Positions 9,900-16,708 of a stretch of 64,000 nt of DNA are shown here, in pieces. A program made the translations under genes and the position numbers. The notes below the pieces were generated by a model. The model was not told the origin of the DNA. It did no database searches and saw only the letters and a program-made list of their open reading frames with translations. The DNA comes from Streptomyces flaveolus (lineage in GTDB: Bacteria; Actinomycetota; Actinomycetes; Streptomycetales; Streptomycetaceae). The DNA is taken from contig NZ_JNWV01000041.1 in assembly GCF_000716535.1 (NCBI RefSeq), forward strand, positions 7,599 through 71,598. Direction: 5' to 3'. Positions within the stretch are counted from its first letter, which is position 1. Every line of letters begins with the position of its first letter.

Positions 9900-10103
9900 T
9901 CAGGCCGGTCGGCGCTTGACCCCGTCCACGAACGCCGCCCAGGCCTCCGGCCCGAAGACGACGGTTCCGCGGGCGGGGGCCTTGCTGTCGCGGACAGGGA
10001 CGGCGGAGGGGACGTTGTCGGCGACTTCGACGCAGTTTCCGCCGTCCGAGTTGCTGTAGCTGCTCTTGCGCCACTTCACGTTGCTCAGGTCGATGGCTCG
10101 CAC
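9900..10103 (-). CDS. DUF397 domain protein (copy 1)
   Basis: 67 aa with a GTG start seven bases after GGAGG. The first 19 nt overlap the end of the XRE regulator gene, the usual tight coupling of these pairs. Motifs are [29 protein letters not shown] and FGPEAWAAFVDGVK. It may modulate or sequester its partner XRE protein (family inference). A second, near-identical copy follows after 18 nt. Confidence 0.9.
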   Translation of the reverse strand: MRAIDLSNVKWRKSSYSNSDGGNCVEVADNVPSAVPVRDSKAPARGTVVFGPEAWAAFVDGVKRRPA

Positions 10104-10927
10104 GGCACTTCCTCCAACATCCGCAGGATGAACTTGTGCGACTCCGCCGGGGAGAGGGCTAGGTCGCGCACCGCATCATATGTGCGGTGGAAGCGCTCAA
10201 CCTGGCTTAGTTCCTCGATGAGTTCACCTCGTACGTCGTTCTCGACGTAGGCCACGGTACGACCGCCGAGCAGCCTCAGGAACATGACGTCGGTGCTGTC
10301 CAGGCCGTGCAGCCCGGAGCCGAACGGCAGCACGTGGAGGGTGATGTTCGGCTGTACCGCAGCCTCCGCCAAGCGCTCCAGTTGCCCCCTCCACTCCCGT
10401 GGGTTGCGCAGCGAGTTCCGTAGAACCGCTTCGGAGAGGAGGACGCGGAACGGGGGTGGGTCGCCCCCCTCCAGGACTTTCCGTCGTCCGGTGCGCGCCT
10501 CGACCTGCTGGTCCAGCTCCTCCCCCCTGAGGCCGCCCGCAGCGAGCGCTTCGCGTGCGTACCCGGCTGTCTGAAGAAGTCCCGGCAGCCTGCTCACGGA
10601 GTACTGCCACAAGCTGATCGCCTCGGCCTCCAGCACCATGTACCTCCGGTACTGCTCCTTGAACTGCGTCGGGTCGGCGACCGCCAGCTCCCACAGCGTG
10701 ACCAGCAACCCCGGCGTTCCGTAGAACTGGTCCAGCGCCTGGACGATCTCCGGACCGCCCAGCGTCTGCCCGCTCTCCATCTTGCTGAACTGGGACGCGT
10801 CCCAGCCGACCTCCTTCGCCAACTCCCGCAGGCTCAGCCCCCGTTCCACCCTCAGGCGCCGTAACTCCTCCGTGAACCGCGCCCTCGGCTCCTGGCTCCG
10901 CCCCGTGATCACCAACCGCTGCGGCAT
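10085..10927 (-). CDS. XRE family regulator with DUF5753 domain
   Basis: 280 aa from the ATG at 10927 (MPQRLVITGRS). The frame is open another 567 nt upstream, but that part covers the divergent gene and has no conserved content. Residues ~15-75 form the helix-turn-helix (RLRVERGLSLRELAKEVGWDA). Residues ~95-275 are the DUF5753 domain, with LLQTAGYARE, FRVLLSEAVLR and VAYVEND as typical blocks. These proteins regulate development or act in Scr1-type antitoxin-like pairs with DUF397. Three GTTGAATTTG repeats just upstream are likely binding sites. Confidence 0.9.
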   Translation of the reverse strand: MPQRLVITGRSQEPRARFTEELRRLRVERGLSLRELAKEVGWDASQFSKMESGQTLGGPEIVQALDQFYGTPGLLVTLWELAVADPTQFKEQYRRYMVLEAEAISLWQYSVSRLPGLLQTAGYAREALAAGGLRGEELDQQVEARTGRRKVLEGGDPPPFRVLLSEAVLRNSLRNPREWRGQLERLAEAAVQPNITLHVLPFGSGLHGLDSTDVMFLRLLGGRTVAYVENDVRGELIEELSQVERFHRTYDAVRDLALSPAESHKFILRMLEEVPCEPST

Positions 10928-10942
10928 CGCGCTCCCGCTCCT

Positions 10943-10982
10943 GTTGAATTTGTTGAATTTGGCGGGCCCAGCGTTGAATTTG
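10943..10982. promoter_or_regulatory. Three direct repeats of GTTGAATTTG
   Basis: Copies lie at 10943-10952, 10952-10961 and 10973-10982, with starts 9 and 21 nt apart. They are AT-rich islands in a GC-rich gap between the XRE gene and the divergent gene. The position immediately upstream of the XRE start suggests an operator for that regulator. Confidence 0.5.
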
Positions 10983-11101
10983 GCCCGCTCACCAGCCCGG
11001 ACACCGTTTCCATGCGCCATGCTCTTAGGCACCGCCCGAACACGCAGCGTAGCTGCCGCCTTGCGCTGCGCACACGCGTTCCTGGAAAGGAGCTGGCCGC
11101 G

Positions 11102-11503
11102 ATGACGACGAAGTCGGGGTCCCACGAGCCCGGACGCCTTCTCTACGACCCCGCCACCGACAGGGTCGGCGAGTACCGGGACAGAGCCGGCCCCTACGTG
11201 ATGCTGCGCCCCGTCGGCGGTGGAGTGGAGTGGGAGGCCGATCCGGAGAGGGTGCGCCCGGCCACGGACCGGGAGCGGCTCGGGGCGGGCGTGCGGGCCG
11301 CCAACCAGCGCGCCAGGACCCTTCCGGCACTGCCCCCGCCGCTCGACGACGCCGGCCGGCCGCCGCGTCCCGTCCCCGGCTGTGCCGTCTGCCTGGAGCT
11401 GGCGGAGCGGCGGGAGACGGCGCGGGTGGCGTACGACCGCAGCGCCGAGACCGACGCGAACGTCCTGCTGCGCCAGCACCAGCGGAAGGAGCACCGCGCA
11501 TGA
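11102..11503 (+). CDS. Conserved actinomycete hypothetical protein
   Basis: 133 aa. The start at 11102 follows GGAAAGGAGC. The N-terminal half has a recognisable pattern, DRVGEYRDRAGPYVMLRPV...EWEADPERVRPA, which I know from many Streptomyces hypothetical proteins near XRE/DUF397 loci; it looks like a small beta-rich domain. The C-terminus is charged with CAVCLEL, a Cys pair. The function is unknown. It is divergent from the XRE gene and overlaps the next gene by 4 nt (ATGA). Confidence 0.7.
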   Translation: MTTKSGSHEPGRLLYDPATDRVGEYRDRAGPYVMLRPVGGGVEWEADPERVRPATDRERLGAGVRAANQRARTLPALPPPLDDAGRPPRPVPGCAVCLELAERRETARVAYDRSAETDANVLLRQHQRKEHRA

Positions 11504-11817
11504 CGGCCGAGCGGGGCGGCCTGCCGTACGAGGAGTGCGAGCGGCGGCAGCGGGAGAACGCCGCCCCGCGGGACCGGACCATGACCCCGCCGGCCTACGC
11601 GCTCCCGCCGTTCCACCCCGCGTTCCATCCCGCGTCGCGTCCGGGGGCGCGTGGCGCTCCCGACGTACCCGGCCCTGACCCAGGTCCCCCGCCTCGCCCG
11701 GGACGTCGTCCCAGGCGCCGCCTGCCCGAGGGGGCGGCCGTCAGCGGCTTCCTCGCCGCGCTCTGCGTCGGCGCGCTGCTCGCGGCGATCGGTCTCGCGG
11801 CCGTCCGGCGCTGCTGA
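11500..11817 (+). CDS. Small protein with one C-terminal membrane segment
   Basis: 105 aa. It starts in an ATGA overlap with the upstream gene. The N-terminal 75 residues are Pro/Arg-rich with the near-repeat FHPAFHPASRPG. One hydrophobic helix (AAVSGFLAALCVGALLAAIG) spans ~78-97 and the tail AAVRRC is short and basic, so this is probably a tail-anchored protein. The function is unknown. Coupling to the 133-aa protein suggests the two work together. Confidence 0.6.
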   Translation: MTAERGGLPYEECERRQRENAAPRDRTMTPPAYALPPFHPAFHPASRPGARGAPDVPGPDPGPPPRPGRRPRRRLPEGAAVSGFLAALCVGALLAAIGLAAVRRC

Positions 11818-11838
11818 CGGAACCCCGGGAACAGCCGA

Positions 11839-11883
11839 AGGGCCGCACCCCCCACTGGCGTCCAACCCAGGGGATGCGGCCCT
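11839..11883. terminator. Bidirectional stem-loop between convergent genes
   Basis: Arms AGGGCCGCA (11839-11847) and TGCGGCCCT (11875-11883) are perfectly complementary, with extra C4/G4 pairing inside. It lies between genes ending at 11817 (+) and 11919 (-). There is no T run, as is usual for Streptomyces. Confidence 0.6.
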
Positions 11884-11918
11884 CAGCCGTCACTGTGCCC
11901 GCGCACGGGCGAGGTCGC

Positions 11919-12206
11919 TCAGACCGCGATGGCGACCTCGGCCAGTCCGCCCTGCTGGGCGACGACCGTGCGGTCGGCGGTCGCGCCCGGCACCAGCGCC
12001 CGTACCGTCCACGTGCCCTCGGCCGCGTAGAAGCGGAACTGGCCGGTCGCGGAGGTGGGCACCTCCGCGGTGAACTCGCCGGTCGAGTCGAGCAGTCGGA
12101 CGTATCCGGCCACCGGCTCGCCGTCGCGCGTCACCTGGCCCTGGATCGTGGTCTCACCGGGCTTGATCGTCGAGGCGTCCGGGCCGCCGGCCTTCGCTCC
12201 ACACAT
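11919..12206 (-). CDS. DUF1416 protein, sulfurtransferase partner
   Basis: 95 aa with the DUF1416 pattern MCGAKAGGPD and TTIQGQVTRDGEPVAGYVRLLDSTGEFTAE (a carboxypeptidase-regulatory-like beta sandwich), including an N-terminal Cys. The protein is almost always encoded immediately downstream of the thiosulfate sulfurtransferase in actinomycetes, as here (46-nt gap, same strand). A role in sulfur handling is inferred from that linkage only. Confidence 0.9.
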   Translation of the reverse strand: MCGAKAGGPDASTIKPGETTIQGQVTRDGEPVAGYVRLLDSTGEFTAEVPTSATGQFRFYAAEGTWTVRALVPGATADRTVVAQQGGLAEVAIAV

Positions 12207-12252
12207 GCATTTCTCCAGAGGGGTCTCGGTCTGACCAGAAGGTCGGTCGGGG

Positions 12253-13098
12253 TTACTTGGCGGCGCCGAGCTCGATCGGCACGCCGACGAGGGAGCCGTA
12301 CTCGGTCCAGGAGCCGTCGTAGTTCTTGACGTTCTCCACGCCCAGCAGCTCGTGCAGCACGAACCAGGTCAGGGCCGAGCGCTCACCGATGCGGCAGTAG
12401 GCGATCGTGTCCTTGGCGAGGTCCACGTTCTCCTCGGTGTAGAGCTCCTTGAGCTCCTCGTCCGACTTGAAGGTGCCGTCGTCGTTGGCGTTCTTCGACC
12501 ACGGGATGTTCTTCGCGGTCGGCACGTGGCCCGGACGCTGCGACTGCTCCTGCGGCAGGTGCGCCGGGGCGAGCAGCTTGCCGGAGAACTCGTCGGGCGA
12601 GCGCACGTCGACGAGGTTCTGCGAGCCGATGGCCGCCACGACGTCGTCGCGGAAGGCGCGGATCGAGGTGTCCTGCGCCTTGGCCTTGTAGTCGGTCTTC
12701 GGGCGCTCCGGGACCTCGTCGCCGGCGACCAGCTCGCGGGCGTCCAGCTCCCACTTCTTCCGGCCGCCGTCGAGGAGCTTGACGTTCTCGTGGCCGTACA
12801 GCTTGAAGTACCAGTAGGCGTACGACGCGAACCAGTTGTTGTTACCGCCGTAGAGGATCACCGTGTGGTCGTTGGCGATGCCCTTCTCCGACAGGAGCTT
12901 CTCGAAGCCCTCCTGGTCGATGAAGTCACGGCGGACCGGGTCCTGCAGATCCTTGGTCCAGTCGATGCGGATCGCGTTCTTGATGTGGTTCTTGTCGTAG
13001 GCGGACGTGTCCTCGTCCACCTCGACGATCGCGATGGTCGGGTCGTCCAGGTGCTCCTGGAGCCAGTCGGCGTCGACCAGGACGTCGCTGCGGCTCAT
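12253..13098 (-). CDS. Thiosulfate sulfurtransferase (rhodanese, CysA/SseA type)
   Basis: 281 aa from the ATG at 13098, which follows a strong GGAGGAGAAGAGC ribosome site. It has two rhodanese domains (~1-130 and ~155-281). The active-site loop CRIGERS of the second carries the persulfide Cys; the first is catalytically inactive, as in the family. It transfers sulfane sulfur from thiosulfate or similar donors in the cytoplasm. It forms an operon with DUF1416 and has a Cys-containing leader peptide 122 nt upstream, so cysteine-responsive attenuation is likely. Confidence 0.95.
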   Translation of the reverse strand: MSRSDVLVDADWLQEHLDDPTIAIVEVDEDTSAYDKNHIKNAIRIDWTKDLQDPVRRDFIDQEGFEKLLSEKGIANDHTVILYGGNNNWFASYAYWYFKLYGHENVKLLDGGRKKWELDARELVAGDEVPERPKTDYKAKAQDTSIRAFRDDVVAAIGSQNLVDVRSPDEFSGKLLAPAHLPQEQSQRPGHVPTAKNIPWSKNANDDGTFKSDEELKELYTEENVDLAKDTIAYCRIGERSALTWFVLHELLGVENVKNYDGSWTEYGSLVGVPIELGAAK

Positions 13099-13220
13099 GC
13101 TCTTCTCCTCCGGGGCAGTCGCGGCGGGGCGTGCGAGTAGAGAGGGGCGCGCTCGGTGCCGAGCGGCGCACGGATGCCCTGGCAGCAGGGCTGGTGAGAC
13201 GCGGGAGCCGGGGCTTCCGC

Positions 13221-13301
13221 TCAGAAGGGGCGACAGAGCATGGCGGCAACGCGGCACAGGTCCACTGCCCGCCGCTTCGTGAGATCCGCCTGTCGCTTCA
13301 T
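13221..13301 (-). CDS. Putative cysteine-attenuation leader peptide
   Basis: A 26-codon ORF begins ATG at 13301 and ends TGA at 13221. The peptide starts MKRQADLTKRRAVDLCR, continues VAAMLCR and ends PF. The DLCRV....LCR core is the signature of the Streptomyces leader peptides found upstream of sulfur-metabolism genes. Its two Cys codons would stall ribosomes when cysteinyl-tRNA is low. It is too short for ordinary gene finders and precedes the sulfurtransferase by 122 nt on the same strand. Confidence 0.82.
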   Translation of the reverse strand: MKRQADLTKRRAVDLCRVAAMLCRPF

Positions 13302-13342
13302 GTGCTCGATCGTAGGGACGTACGGGCGGGCGTGTCACCGGT

Positions 13343-13359
13343 GTGTCACATGGTGAGAC
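13343..13359. promoter_or_regulatory. 17-bp near-palindrome upstream of the leader peptide
   Basis: GTGTCAC-ATG-GTGAGAC, with arms matching at six of seven positions, lies 42 nt upstream of the leader peptide start. It is a candidate operator or promoter element for the sulfurtransferase operon. I cannot name the regulator. Confidence 0.45.
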
Positions 13360-13388
13360 GGGATCGTCCGAATGGCGGGACACACAAT

Positions 13389-13421
13389 GCGCCCGGAGGC
13401 CGTCCGACGGCCTCCGGGCGC
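13389..13421 (-). terminator. Strong stem-loop downstream of the DUF2993 gene
   Basis: A perfect 15-bp stem (13389-13403 with 13407-13421) has a 3-nt loop. It lies about 100 nt downstream of the minus-strand gene ending at 13520 and upstream of the sulfurtransferase promoter region, so it separates the two transcription units. Confidence 0.65.
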
Positions 13422-13519
13422 TCGCTCCGTTCCACGCATCTGCGCTACGGACGTGGTCGTCTCGCCAGTCGGACAGGGCGGGTCCGCTCCCGGTCCCCGG
13501 CCCACCGGCGTCCGTCTCC

Positions 13520-14257
13520 CTACCCCGCCAGCCTGACGTCCGAACCCTTCACGCTGATCTGCACGCCCTTCGGCGCGGCCTCCACCTTGTCCAGCTTGAT
13601 GCCGCCGGGCAGTTGGTCGATGACCTGCTGGAAGTCGGTGATCTGGCGGATGCGGTCCTCGGCGATCGCTGCGGCGCCCAGCTTCGGCAGGGAGTCCGCG
13701 CGCACCTCGACCTTGTTGTTCACCACGGCCACCGAGCTGAGCACGGACACCGTCTGCTTGATCCCGAGGGACGAGACGGTCCCCTCCACCGCCACCTTGA
13801 TCTTCCCGTTGCCGCCGTCGGAGAGGCCGACGACCCGCGCCATGACGCCGGGAGCCACCTCGGTCGGCTCGGACTCGGCCGTCTTCAGCAGCTCGGCGTA
13901 GGAGATCGACGCCGTGCCGGTCGCGGTGGCCGCGGTGGCCGAGCTGTAGTCACCGGAGAACTCGACGCCCTTCATGTCGGCCTTCAGGTCGTCGATCCGG
14001 ATGGTCTGGCCGGGCTTGCCAGTGGCCGCCTCGTAGTCCTCGATGCCGACCTCGACGTCGTCCAGCGAGCCGCCCGCGACCTGCGTGAGGAACGGGAAGC
14101 CCTTGATGTCCACGTCCGGGGTCGAGGACAGGTTCTCGGTCGCCTTCAGCTTGTCCGCGGCCTCGCCCTCGGCGAAGTGCACGGCCACCCGGTCCACGAT
14201 CACGAAGAGTCCGCCCAGGATCACGACGAGGATCAGGAGTATTCGCAGGGCGCGCAT
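13520..14257 (-). CDS. DUF2993/LmeA-family secreted phospholipid-binding protein
   Basis: 245 aa. The start at 14257 follows GGGGGAA. The N-terminus MRALRILLILVVILGGLFVIV is an uncleaved signal anchor. The remainder is the DUF2993 domain, with GFPFLTQVAGGSLDDVEV at ~55-75 as the typical block and repeated beta strands. Family members are periplasmic/extracytoplasmic lipid-binding proteins; mycobacterial LmeA acts in lipomannan elongation. The actual ligand here is unknown. Confidence 0.85.
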   Translation of the reverse strand: MRALRILLILVVILGGLFVIVDRVAVHFAEGEAADKLKATENLSSTPDVDIKGFPFLTQVAGGSLDDVEVGIEDYEAATGKPGQTIRIDDLKADMKGVEFSGDYSSATAATATGTASISYAELLKTAESEPTEVAPGVMARVVGLSDGGNGKIKVAVEGTVSSLGIKQTVSVLSSVAVVNNKVEVRADSLPKLGAAAIAEDRIRQITDFQQVIDQLPGGIKLDKVEAAPKGVQISVKGSDVRLAG

Positions 14258-14355
14258 GTGGTGGTTCCCCCGGGTCGGCGGCGGTGTTCGAAAATCCGGT
14301 TCGGATAGGTCACGGTAACCCCGCCGGGCCCGGTCGCCGGGAATTTGTGGATCAG

Positions 14356-14383
14356 TTGTGACAGGCCTTGCCGGACCTACAGT
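14356..14383 (+). promoter_or_regulatory. Promoter of a leaderless DUF3099 transcript
   Basis: TTGTGA (14356-14361), 16 bp, TACAGT (14378-14383), then six bases to the ATG at 14390. This is the best -35/-10 pair among the leaderless candidates in the window. Confidence 0.65.
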
Positions 14384-14389
14384 GGACGT

Positions 14390-14650
14390 ATGTACGCCCG
14401 GCGTCGGCACATCTACTTCGCCATGATGGGGACCTGCATCGGCCTCTTCGTCCTGGCCTGGGGAGTCATACGCATCTGGTCGGTGCCGGCGGCCGTCGGC
14501 ATGTGCGTGGTGGCCATGGTCATCCCGCCGGTCGCCGCGATGATCGCCAACCGCCGGGGCCCGGAGGACCGCTGGTGGGACGATCCCTCCGGCGACCCGC
14601 AGTCCGACGAGTGGTGGGACGAGCTGGACGGCAAGAAACGCCCGCGGTAG
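14390..14650 (+). CDS. DUF3099 small membrane protein
   Basis: 86 aa from the ATG at 14390; a longer frame to 14345 is unlikely because the promoter lies inside it. Two hydrophobic helices (~10-30 and ~33-52) are followed by an acidic, Trp-rich tail (DRWWDDPS, DEWWDEL). This is the DUF3099 layout. The function is unknown. It is followed after 10 nt by the VOC gene, so the two probably share a transcript. Confidence 0.8.
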   Translation: MYARRRHIYFAMMGTCIGLFVLAWGVIRIWSVPAAVGMCVVAMVIPPVAAMIANRRGPEDRWWDDPSGDPQSDEWWDELDGKKRPR

Positions 14651-14660
14651 GAAGACGGGC

Positions 14661-15062
14661 ATGGCGACCGTCAGGCTCTCCACCGTGGTGCTGGACGCGC
14701 ACGACGCTCATGAACTGGCCGGCTTCTACCGGCGGCTGCTCGGCTACGAGGTGCGCGCCGAGGAACCCGACTGGGTGCTCATCGGCCCGCCGCCCGGCAC
14801 CGACGGCGTCGCGCTGGCCTTCGAGACCGAGCGGGACTACGCCCGTCCCGTCTGGCCCACCCGGAACCCCGGCGACCAGCAGATGATGCTGCACCTCGAC
14901 ATCGAGGTCGACGACCTGACGGACGGGACGGCGCGGGCCCTGGCGGAGGGTGCCACCCTCGCGGAGCACCAGCCCCAGGACGACGTACGCGTGCTGTTCG
15001 ACCCGTCCGGACACCCCTTCTGCCTCTGGACGCGGGGGCAGCTCGGCGCCCCGGCTCAGTAG
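14661..15062 (+). CDS. VOC family (glyoxalase/dioxygenase fold) protein
   Basis: 133 aa. One VOC domain made of two beta-alpha-beta-beta-beta units: STVVLDAHDAHELAGFYRRLLGYEV at the N-terminus and MMLHLDIEVDDLTDG in the middle, ending FDPSGHPFCLWTR. The potential metal ligands His (HLDIEV) and Glu are partly present. The substrate cannot be named. It overlaps the convergent DsrE gene by 7 nt. Confidence 0.85.
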   Translation: MATVRLSTVVLDAHDAHELAGFYRRLLGYEVRAEEPDWVLIGPPPGTDGVALAFETERDYARPVWPTRNPGDQQMMLHLDIEVDDLTDGTARALAEGATLAEHQPQDDVRVLFDPSGHPFCLWTRGQLGAPAQ

Positions 15063-15418
15063 ACGAGCGCCTGGGTCTCGTCCGCCAGGGACTCCTGCAC
15101 GAAGACCTGCGCGCCCGCGATCCGTACGCCCTCGATGACGTCCTTCTCCGTGATCTCCCGGCGGGCGGCGCACTGCGTGCACAGCGTGACGCGTCCCGCG
15201 GCGAGGACCGACTCCAGCAGATCGGGCAGCGGCGCGGCGTGCGGCAGCTCGAACTCGGCGGCCCGCCCCGGCAGCGCGAACCAGGAGGACTCCCCGGTCA
15301 GCCACAGCGACACCTCGACCCCGCTGGCCACGGCCACCGCGGCCACCGTGAACGCCTGCGAGCACCGCTCGGGGGCGTCCGCCCCGGCCGTCACCTTGAT
15401 CACGAGCTTCTTCGCCAT
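15056..15418 (-). CDS. DsrE family protein
   Basis: 120 aa from the ATG at 15418. The fold starts MAKKLVIKVTAG and has ERCSQAFTVAAVAVASGVEVSLWLTG, typical of DsrE/DsrF-like sulfur-relay domains. The conserved cysteines lie in TLCTQCAARREI, the position of the sulfur-carrying Cys of the family. It may act in intracellular sulfur transfer (family inference). It stands alone, convergent with the VOC gene. Confidence 0.85.
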   Translation of the reverse strand: MAKKLVIKVTAGADAPERCSQAFTVAAVAVASGVEVSLWLTGESSWFALPGRAAEFELPHAAPLPDLLESVLAAGRVTLCTQCAARREITEKDVIEGVRIAGAQVFVQESLADETQALVY

Positions 15419-15529
15419 GCCGGAAGCGTAGCCCTCGGCGCCGCCGCCCCTCGCAAGGAGCGCCCCGGCCCGGCCGCGTAAGCTGGGCTGCGGCTCTGTC
15501 GTCCGCTCACCCCCGCTCAAGGAGCACCC

Positions 15530-15628
15530 GTGGAGACGTTCTTCGAAATCCTGCTGGTCCTGGTCTGCGTCGGCGTGCTCGCCTTCGCCGGTCTGACCGT
15601 GAAGAAGCTGTACCAGGGCCAGCGCTGA
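15530..15628 (+). CDS. 32-aa single-pass membrane peptide
   Basis: GTG start 6 nt after AAGGAG. The peptide begins METFFEILLVLVCVGVL, continues as one hydrophobic helix and ends KKLYQGQR, so it is a single TM with a basic tail. It lies 25 nt upstream of the nitrobindin-like gene in the same direction. The good ribosome site and coherent topology argue for a real gene. The function is unknown. Confidence 0.7.
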   Translation: METFFEILLVLVCVGVLAFAGLTVKKLYQGQR

Positions 15629-15653
15629 TCCACACCCACGAAGGCTTCCGCTC

Positions 15654-16229
15654 ATGATCGAAATCCCGTCCGACCTGCACAAGGACCTCGTCCCGCTCGC
15701 CTTCCTGCTCGGCAACTGGGCCGGCGCGGGCGTGCACGACTTCCCCGGCGCCGAGAAGTGCAACTTCGGGCAGGAGGTCAGCTTCACCCACGACGGCCGG
15801 GACTTCCTGGAGTACCGCTCCCGCACCTGGGTGCTCGACCAGGACGGCAACAAGGTCCGCCCGCTGGAGTCGGAGTCCGGTTTCTGGCGGATCCGCCCCG
15901 ACCGCAAGGTCGAGGTCACGATGACCCGCGACGACGGCGTGATCGAGATCTGGTACGGCGAGATGGCCGACAAGAAGCCGCAGATCGACCTGGTGACGGA
16001 CGCCGTCGCCCGCACCGCGGACTCCCGGCCGTACAGCGGCGGCAAGCGGCTCTACGGCTACGTCAAGAGCGACCTGATGTGGGTGGGCGAGAAGCAGACC
16101 CCCGAGGTCCCGCTGCGCCCCTACATGTCGGCCCAGCTCAAGAAGGTCGTCACCCCCGAGGACGTCGAGCGCTGGGCGAAGGCCCTCCCCGACGACCTCC
16201 CGGACGACGGCATCGCCTTCTTCAAGTAG
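15654..16229 (+). CDS. Nitrobindin-like (FABP/DUF1794) protein
   Basis: 191 aa. A ten-strand beta-barrel family protein with the signature GxWxGxG as GNWAGAG near residues 20-26. Other blocks are FLEYRSRTW and SGFWRIRPDRKVEVTM. Nitrobindins bind ferric heme through a C-terminal His. Here the corresponding stretch reads LRPYMSAQLKK, with Tyr where heme-binding members have His, so heme binding through that residue looks lost. The ligand is unknown. It lies directly upstream of nur. Confidence 0.88.
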   Translation: MIEIPSDLHKDLVPLAFLLGNWAGAGVHDFPGAEKCNFGQEVSFTHDGRDFLEYRSRTWVLDQDGNKVRPLESESGFWRIRPDRKVEVTMTRDDGVIEIWYGEMADKKPQIDLVTDAVARTADSRPYSGGKRLYGYVKSDLMWVGEKQTPEVPLRPYMSAQLKKVVTPEDVERWAKALPDDLPDDGIAFFK

Positions 16230-16248
16230 GCCCTGCGCCCGGTGGCTC

Positions 16249-16254
16249 TAGACT
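16249..16254 (+). promoter_or_regulatory. -10-like hexamer of a leaderless nur transcript
   Basis: TAGACT ends 7 nt before the GTG at 16262. No Shine-Dalgarno sequence lies between. Confidence 0.5.
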
Positions 16255-16261
16255 CGTCGGT

Positions 16262-16699
16262 GTGGTGAGCACCGACTGGAAGAGCGACCTCAGGCAGCGC
16301 GGCTACCGGCTGACGCCGCAGCGGCAGCTTGTCCTGGAAGCCGTGGACACCCTTGAGCACGCGACCCCCGACGACATCCTCGTGGAAGTGAGGAAGACGG
16401 CGTCGGGGGTCAACATTTCCACCGTCTACCGCACGCTGGAACTCCTGGAGGAGCTGGGCCTGGTCAGCCACGCCCACCTCGGGCACGGTGCCCCGACCTA
16501 CCACCTCGCCGACCGCCACCACCATCTGCACCTGGTGTGCCGGGACTGCGACAACGTCATCGAGGCGGACGTGGACGTCGCCGCGGAGTTCACGGACAAG
16601 CTGCGCCGGCAGTTCGGCTTCGACACCGACATGAAGCACTTCGCGATCTTCGGCCGGTGCCAGGACTGTTCCCTGAAGGGTTCAAGTACCACGTCGTAG
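16262..16699 (+). CDS. nur: Nur, nickel-responsive Fur-family regulator
   Basis: 145 aa from the GTG at 16262. It has a winged helix (RLTPQRQLVLEAV...NISTVYRTLELLEELGLV) and a dimerisation domain with metal ligands. With this start, H33, H86, H88, H90 and H70, H72, H126 fall at the positions I recall for the two metal sites of S. coelicolor Nur. C93/C96 and C133/C136 are the two CxxC pairs. Nur represses nickel uptake and the iron superoxide dismutase gene when Ni is sufficient. Near-identity to the remembered sequence makes this a confident call over Fur or Zur. Confidence 0.92.
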   Translation: MVSTDWKSDLRQRGYRLTPQRQLVLEAVDTLEHATPDDILVEVRKTASGVNISTVYRTLELLEELGLVSHAHLGHGAPTYHLADRHHHLHLVCRDCDNVIEADVDVAAEFTDKLRRQFGFDTDMKHFAIFGRCQDCSLKGSSTTS

Positions 16700-16702
16700 G
16701 CT
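16697..16702 (+). promoter_or_regulatory. -10-like hexamer upstream of ygfZ
   Basis: TAGGCT overlaps the TAG stop of nur and ends 6 nt before the ygfZ ATG at 16709. This suggests a second, leaderless transcript in addition to read-through from nur. Confidence 0.5.
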
Positions 16703-16708
16703 TGCGGT

